Source: Bryum argenteum (taxonomy: Eukaryota; Streptophyta; Bryopsida; Bryales; Bryaceae). Taken from it: a DNA stretch of 64,000 bases. Location: contig CM073322.1 of the NCBI GenBank assembly GCA_037043015.1, positions 7,389,601-7,453,600 on the forward strand, read 5' to 3'. How positions within the stretch are numbered: the first letter of the stretch is position 1; each line of letters begins with the position of its first letter. Positions 58,176-64,000 of this stretch are shown one piece after another. Both the position numbers and the translations under genes were made by a program. The notes beneath the pieces are model-generated. The model ran no database searches and was not told the DNA's origin. It was given only the letters and a program-made list of their open reading frames with translations.

Positions 58176-61100
58176 ATATAGTATATTTTCTTACACTAAG
58201 AAAACATTTTCTAACTTTAAGATAACCTTGCCATGTTTTTGTTTGAAGGCTATTGTGAACGATCTATGAATCCAAAGGAGGTTCTATAGATTGAATGTGG
58301 TTCCTAAGTTCCTAACTCACCAAACTTCTAGAATATTTTTTTAAATTCCAAAAGAAATATTTTTTTTAATCCGGGTACAACTCCTAAAAATTCATGATCG
58401 ACCATAAAATGGTTGATTGAGCACTTCCGGTTAAATGATTAATTGAAATCCGGGGTGAACATATACCTTTTCTAAAGTGGCTGCCTTGCACTATTGCTTC
58501 CTCTTGACTCTCATGACCGCCTTGCACTACAGTGGTGCTTGGATTAGATAAACGTATTCGGACAGCAAAAACGTTGATCTTATCCAAGCCTTGACCATAA
58601 CGAAACAATGTCTCTTTGCATAATAAAGGGACAAGGACAACATCCTTAACTAGAAATTGATCTTAACGAGGTTGATCTTATCCAGGTACCACTATACCAC
58701 ACTGCTCATTATTGCAAAAGGCAACCCAATCTACCTTAATTAGGGTTCAAACCTAAACAAGATCCCAAAAACTCTAAAATTGGAATCCACCCACAATTCT
58801 TTCACCACAACAAAGTATGTAGTATATGTGAGCTACTGTAAAAGTTTGAACCTCAAAGTATGATTCATAGGAGCCGAAAACAACACAAATCTTTTTAGTT
58901 TTTTTTAATCTTTAGAAGTTTACCAAATGGTCCAAAAGAAAATTTGTAAATACTTCAACCATTCTAAAACTATATATCCATATTGATCTAAAACTATAAA
59001 AGTTTTCGGACCGTTGTGTTCATTCTAAACAATTATCAGTTTATGGACAATTATAACCCTTCTCTAGACAATATCTCAAGTCTTATGAATTCACGGAGAT
59101 TAATAAACTGTGCAAGATTAATTTAGACACATTTCACTATGTAAATTTGACAAATTGTCAACTTTTTACCAAACATCTGATTTTGATTTTTACCTATTTC
59201 AAAATACGCCACATTGTTGACTCTTTGAAATTTTGATGCTCTCTTTGAATCAACTCCAAGATTGTCTTCTATCAACAAGGTCACACAATGCCGCCTCTCC
59301 CCCGCAGTTAGAAGTTCTGGGCGGCCTCCTAGTTGCTTCTCGAGCTCCCCGTCAATCTATGAAGAACCCAAGTTCAACTTATGCCGACTCAAGTTGCAGA
59401 TTTTTGTATTGAAACATCATCTTGAAGCTGCTCCAATCTACAATGCACTTCAAATCTCACAGAATTGTAAAGAGATTGGTACACCATTCCAAACTCTAGT
59501 CCACTTGCGGCTACAAACAAAACTTGGGTTCTCTAACCCTAGCCGCTTCAACATGTATTCAGCGCACCCTAAAACCTTTTTGGAAAATTCTTATCACACA
59601 TATCATTAAGACTTCTTCCATCTCTAGTTTACTCAATCACTTTTGTGATTTACATGATCACAATCGCCACAAGTTGCTTGCCGAAATTGGGTTCCTAGTT
59701 TTGTTCGTCACTATAAAAGAGGCCACAATTCATTTGAAGGATCCTCCATCGCTAAAATAGTACTAATCCCCTGTCAAGTAATTCTCACCTTGAATATGTA
59801 GTGCATATTGCTGACTAGTTACAATGGAGTTGCTGTGGGTGTCCGAGATTATCTGCATCCATAAGCCTCTACTTCAGAAGATGCTCCGAATCTCAGACTT
59901 GAAGCCTTGATATTCAATCAGAGTGCTGAAATGTGGTTACGCAGAAGAATGATTTGCTCAAGTCGGAGTGGGCAATGGTAAGCTTGGGGTATCACTTTTT
60001 GGACACACTAATTAGGTTATTATTATTGAAAGCCTCCAAAGTTTGTCTAATTTATTCATTTTAATCAAGTAAAAAGACCCTAAAATAGAAAATAAAATAT
60101 CATGCACCTCATTGAAATCAAAGTATATATGCCTATAGATTTTCTCTTAGATTTTTTATTTTTTTTGGATCCATTCATAGATGAGGGAAAAAGTGCTGAA
60201 TTTGGGGATTTGCAGGCATTATAGTGCACAATGAATTAATTTTTTTATAATTAAATAAATTATTTTGTATTCTATACAAGAAGATGTATGTCATATTCAA
60301 AAATTATATTAAAATAAAAATGGTTGATATTCCATTTGCTTGGTTCTATGGATTTTAGGTTATTGGGACATGACTTACTTTTTCAACTAAAAAATCAAAT
60401 AAAATTACTTCAAAATATTTTTTTTAATTTTTAATTTTTTTCTTGATACATTGTAAGTATAGACAACTAAAACCACATCTAATGAAGTCTTATTGTATTA
60501 TAGTTTAAAAATGGATATGTTTGACACACCAGCATAGAGTGCAATTGTTCATGGGACAACCTTTTTGGGTACCCCAACCAGACCATCACCACTCGTCTCC
60601 AGTCAATTCTTGCATATTCATATCGACAATGCTCGATTACATTAACAATCTGTACTGTATGTAAATCCAGAGGGAAAACACATCGTTATTCAACATGAGC
60701 AAGATGTGGACAAACCCTCTAAAGCCCAGATACTGACCTTCAGGAGTTTCTCTTGATGTAAACATCCATGCAAAAATGTGGGTTCAGATTTAATATGGAC
60801 ATTCACTGTAAATGACACTGGAAGAGCGGAAGACCTTTTTTTAACTGAAAGATCGGATCTGAAGCATACAATGGAAGGAGAATTTAGTCTAATAAGACTA
60901 AGCTTAGATTGAATAGAAGATCTGATTCTAATTTGAGCATTGTAAGTTGTTCAAGCTTGTCTCCTGTGTCAAGCACAATATTTCAGAAGAAGGCGGATGT
61001 TCTTGGCCAAATTTCTTCAGCCGATCGAGTTTCATGCATTGAAATTTTACTGTGTGAACTTTGAATATGGCATTATATCCTGCATGCTCACGTTCAGAGT

Positions 61101-62140
61101 TTCATTCAATTAGGTTACTTTTCGGAGGCAGCCGGATGCCTCAAAGATCAGACAACTGTGATGTTTATGTATGTTTGCAAGAGAATCCTACCGTATTCTA
61201 AACAAATTGAGACGATCGACTTCCATATAAACTGAATACGGCTTCCTTTCATGTGTTGTTTTTATTGAATGAGTTGCGTCAAAATGAAGAAATGGCATCA
61301 TCTTGTTTGCTGCTTCTCTTAAAGTTCCTGAAAGTGTCTAGAAGCATACATAGCAAAGTAATTTCACTCTGTTGGTAATGTTGCATTTTAGAATCTACTC
61401 CTGATCAAACTGTACCCATGAATATAAATTGTTCACATTTGGTCGCTTTTCCCATTGGCAACTGCCAAACAGATTCCAGAGGAAAGATTGTTGAATTATG
61501 TTTGGAGGGAAAGTTTTCAGAATACTGACGATAATCTTAGAAGTTGCCTTGCATAGAATGAAGTGGTGAGTTTACACGAAGGATACTTTTGTGTTGATTC
61601 TTTGAGCATCTCATCACCCTCCAGATAGTGCATAATTCATTAGTTGATGCTCCATTGCGTGCTCATTTTTCTCCACCGCATGAGATTCTCACAAAGTAGA
61701 AGTAGCTTGAGTCTCACAACAGAATAAAATTCTTTGAAATTGTGTCTTCTGCACAATAGTGATAGTGCCATTTTCCAACAATCAGTTTGTAGAGTTCGAC
61801 GATCAAATATCAATGCCATTGCTTTCTAACCATACATGACAAGAGAAATGGTGATCACGGTCGGTCAGGGTTGTCTTCTTCGACAACTCGACAAACTTGG
61901 CGACAGGAGGTAGTCAAAGAGCGACCACCGGTTGTCCTTTGTGGAGTTGTCAAAGAAAATGTTGACCATAGTCAGTGTAAACTCAGAGCATGTGTAACAT
62001 TTTGGTGGTGGTGCTTTAAGAAGAATGTGGAATCTTGGAGTTGGGACTTTTGAAAGTAGATACTAAGTAGGATGGTGCTTGATTTTAGCACACTTGAAAT
62101 GTTTGTCACACAAACGTTTGTGAACATACTGGTCTCGTGC
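58176..62140. other. Gene-poor AT-rich stretch
   Basis: A plus-strand frame at 59262-59609 (115 residues) has no domain I recognise. The rest is AT-rich with short frames only. Near 61956-61977 lies the candidate right end of the Harbinger element. Confidence 0.4.
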
Positions 62141-62149
62141 TTTAGTAAT

Positions 62150-62411
62150 CTACTATTACAATTTGGGGGTGGGGGGAAAGTTTTTCAACATATTTTTCAC
62201 GAACGTTGCTTAAGTGAAGCATTGTGTTGGAACTTGCTTCAACAATGGTTTTCAAGAAAAGAAGCAATGTTAGCAAATCACCAAGCAACGTTATTTTAGA
62301 ACTTCGTAGATTTGAGGTTGAAAACGTTGCTTGAGCCAATACGAGGACGTTGCAAAGTTGACACAAAAACAATGTTTGTAATGTTGCAAACTCCACTCTT
62401 TTCTAGTAGTG
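62150..62411 (+). mobile_element. CACTA-type terminus with ACGTTGC subterminal repeats
   Basis: The block ends ...CTTTTCTAGTAGTG at 62411, that is CACTACTAGAAAAGAGTGG read inward, the common CACTACTAGAAA-type end of plant CACTA elements. Upstream within 210 bp are about seven copies of AACGTTGC or GCAACGTT/GCAATGTT in both orientations. The left terminus was not found, so this is either an element end or a truncated non-autonomous copy. The start given is the first motif-bearing region. Confidence 0.65.
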
Positions 62412-63189
62412 ATCATTGCTGAAAGTGGACTAGGGATGCATGGTGTGGGTTGATTTTCTTCGGTTTCAAAGGGATGAGTCCTAGTTCATTCTAAGTTTTT
62501 TAGGTTGCACTAATTTATCGCATCATCGCTAATTCTTCCATCGGTGACAACAAAGAAGATGACATTTAGTGTATAATTGTGAAGTGATGTTGAACTACTT
62601 TCAAGTTTAGTCCATAAAGTATTATTTATTAGTGTGTAACACATTTGTAGGAACATTTTGTGTCAATTCCCTATTGCTTAGATTCAATGAGCTAACTTGA
62701 TATACACACATTTCTCTTAACCCCTAAATAAATGCAAGAAAGGCATGCGGATATATGCTACAAGGAAGTAGAGAAATAAGTTTCAAGTAACAACTGACAG
62801 AATATTTTTCTTGCGATTCTCCGTATTCAAAAAGTTGCTTATGCTTACGGAGTAGTGTTAACTCTAGAACGTCGAATTAGACACAAAGCCCAATGAATTT
62901 GAGATCTGATATTGGACAATAAACAACGATTTTTCATCCAAAATCATCTTTTGAATTTGGAGAACCCATATATGAGCGCCCCTCCATAGTTGGCCAGCCT
63001 CGAATGAAGATTTTCCCGGGATGGAATAAAGATTTCTTTTGCTAGCATGTTCCTTATATGTACATGCAATAGGGTGAAAGACTGTAGGTATACCTATATT
63101 AGCCATTTCTAAAATATGTAGTTAAATATGTAAGTGCTTACATATATTGCAAAAATAGGAAAATTTTGTATTTTCTATTTGCTAATCCG
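62412..63189. other. Intergenic, nothing recognised
   Basis: AT-rich sequence with short frames only; no repeat or RNA gene was seen. Confidence 0.4.
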
Positions 63190-63504
63190 CGTAAAATAGT
63201 AACTCACCCATTTCATCAGATAGATAGAAACTCTGGTCCTTTCTAAGGGGCCGGCATGAATGAAGTGTCTGTTCGTAATGCTAATATCCTTATGGCCACC
63301 GGACAAGGGGAAATTAGAACAATACTACTTCCCCCTCTCGAGGGTGGACACTATAACTACGCTAGTTTCTAGCCTAGTTACTAGTGCCTTGAAGATACTT
63401 GACAAAGTATCTCCCCAAAGGGCTTTGAGGTACCCATACAACAAGGTCCAAGAACCTCCCACAATAGTTGGGTGGACTATAGTGGTGACCCATTTCATCA
63501 CTTA
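63190..63504 (-). mobile_element. SINE, 5'-truncated, reverse orientation (copy c)
   Basis: On the minus strand it reads GTCACCACTATAGTCCACCC, GTATGGGTACCTCAAAGCCC, GGCACTAGTAACTAGGCTAG and ends CCAGAGTTTCTATCTATCTG. It matches copy a throughout except that the tRNA-like head is missing and no MITE interrupts it at AACTAGGCTAG, so it records the empty target site. The CTAT tail ends near 63220. Confidence 0.8.
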
Positions 63505-64000
63505 AGTATGGTCAACTTCTTAAGTGCAACAAAGTAGGTGCTTCTACTATAAACTAAGAACAACACACTCTTCCACATTACTAGTTGCGCATACTAATTT
63601 GTTACAAATCACCTCTGAAGTCGAAAAAAGATCCAAATTTAAAGTTCAAAATAAAACTTCTATAATTATTTACAAATATTGAAAGATTGACTAATAAAAT
63701 ATTTTGAAGGGCCATATGATCATTTTATATTTTTTTGAAAGAATCAATGTATCAATCAACTGAGAGAAATACAATCATGAACCAAAGGAGCAGACCTACT
63801 TGGGAAGGTGTTAGGCATATGATCATATTCATTGAGACTTAGTAGGGAGATTAATTGGACAATTTGAAACAAGATCCTTTGGTCAAGATTCTTATATTCA
63901 AGTTTTTAAAAAAATGCACATTAATTTTGAGAAGGATCATTTGGAGATTGTCTTTGACCACTCGACTTGGAAGATTAACGAATTGGATAAAATACATTGG
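63505..64000. other. Window end, nothing recognised
   Basis: AT-rich sequence without a recognisable gene or repeat. Confidence 0.4.

Noticed and set aside
1-64000. CRISPR array, operon or bacterial-type system
   Set aside because: No regularly spaced identical repeats with unique spacers were seen; genes are spliced and of plant type, so prokaryotic systems do not apply.

Overview
The window is nuclear DNA of a land plant. Spliced genes with GT-AG introns of about 60-350 bp encode plant versions of LSG1, STICHEL, a DIVARICATA/SRM1-type MYB, a chloroplast metallo-hydrolase and an S-protein homolog. The lineage is not resolved by anything I can read; a bryophyte or other non-seed plant is my guess from the gene structures and standalone ADD and SWIM genes, but it is only a guess.

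Layout. 0-5 kb: 3' part of a SWIM zinc-finger gene, a decayed GTGCCGGC minisatellite, a relic of a second SWIM tail, and two ADD-type zinc-finger genes on the minus strand (one decayed, one intact). 6.2-8.1 kb: right-hand part of a CACTA (En/Spm) DNA transposon with a TNP2 C-terminal coding region, clustered AGACATC subterminal motifs and a CACTA terminus. 8.2-24.5 kb: a malectin/LRR receptor-like gene, plus strand, whose promoter and first exon are duplicated just upstream, whose second exon is split by a Ty3/gypsy LTR retrotransposon (10889-18231, minus orientation) and further disrupted, and which ends after one membrane segment without a kinase. 25.9-28.9 kb: LSG1 GTPase, minus, seven exons. 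29.6-31.3 kb: tRNA-derived SINE copies, one split by a CACTA-type MITE. 31.7-33.3 kb: STOP1-like C2H2 zinc-finger gene, minus. 35.9-36.3 kb: S-protein homolog with an in-frame stop. 38.6-40.9 kb: nine-exon plastid MBL-fold protein, plus. 42-43.4 kb: MYB gene, minus. 44.3-47.3 kb: four MITEs of at least three families. 49.4-53.6 kb: STICHEL/DnaX-like gene, minus. 55.3-58.2 kb: PIF/Harbinger transposon with convergent trihelix/Myb-like and transposase genes, both decayed. 58-64 kb: gene-poor, with a second CACTA-type terminus and a 5'-truncated SINE.

The intact genes are independent housekeeping or regulatory loci (60S ribosome maturation, transcription, plastid metabolism, DnaX-like AAA+ function). 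They do not form a pathway or operon. The most informative biology is the layered transposon history, including a dateable nested insertion and a receptor gene dismantled by insertions. I found no convincing new multi-gene system. The least familiar genes are the small standalone ADD-domain proteins. All exon boundaries were read by eye from splice motifs; for LSG1, the C2H2 gene, the MBL gene and the MYB gene the exon lengths sum to a multiple of three, which is an internal check.
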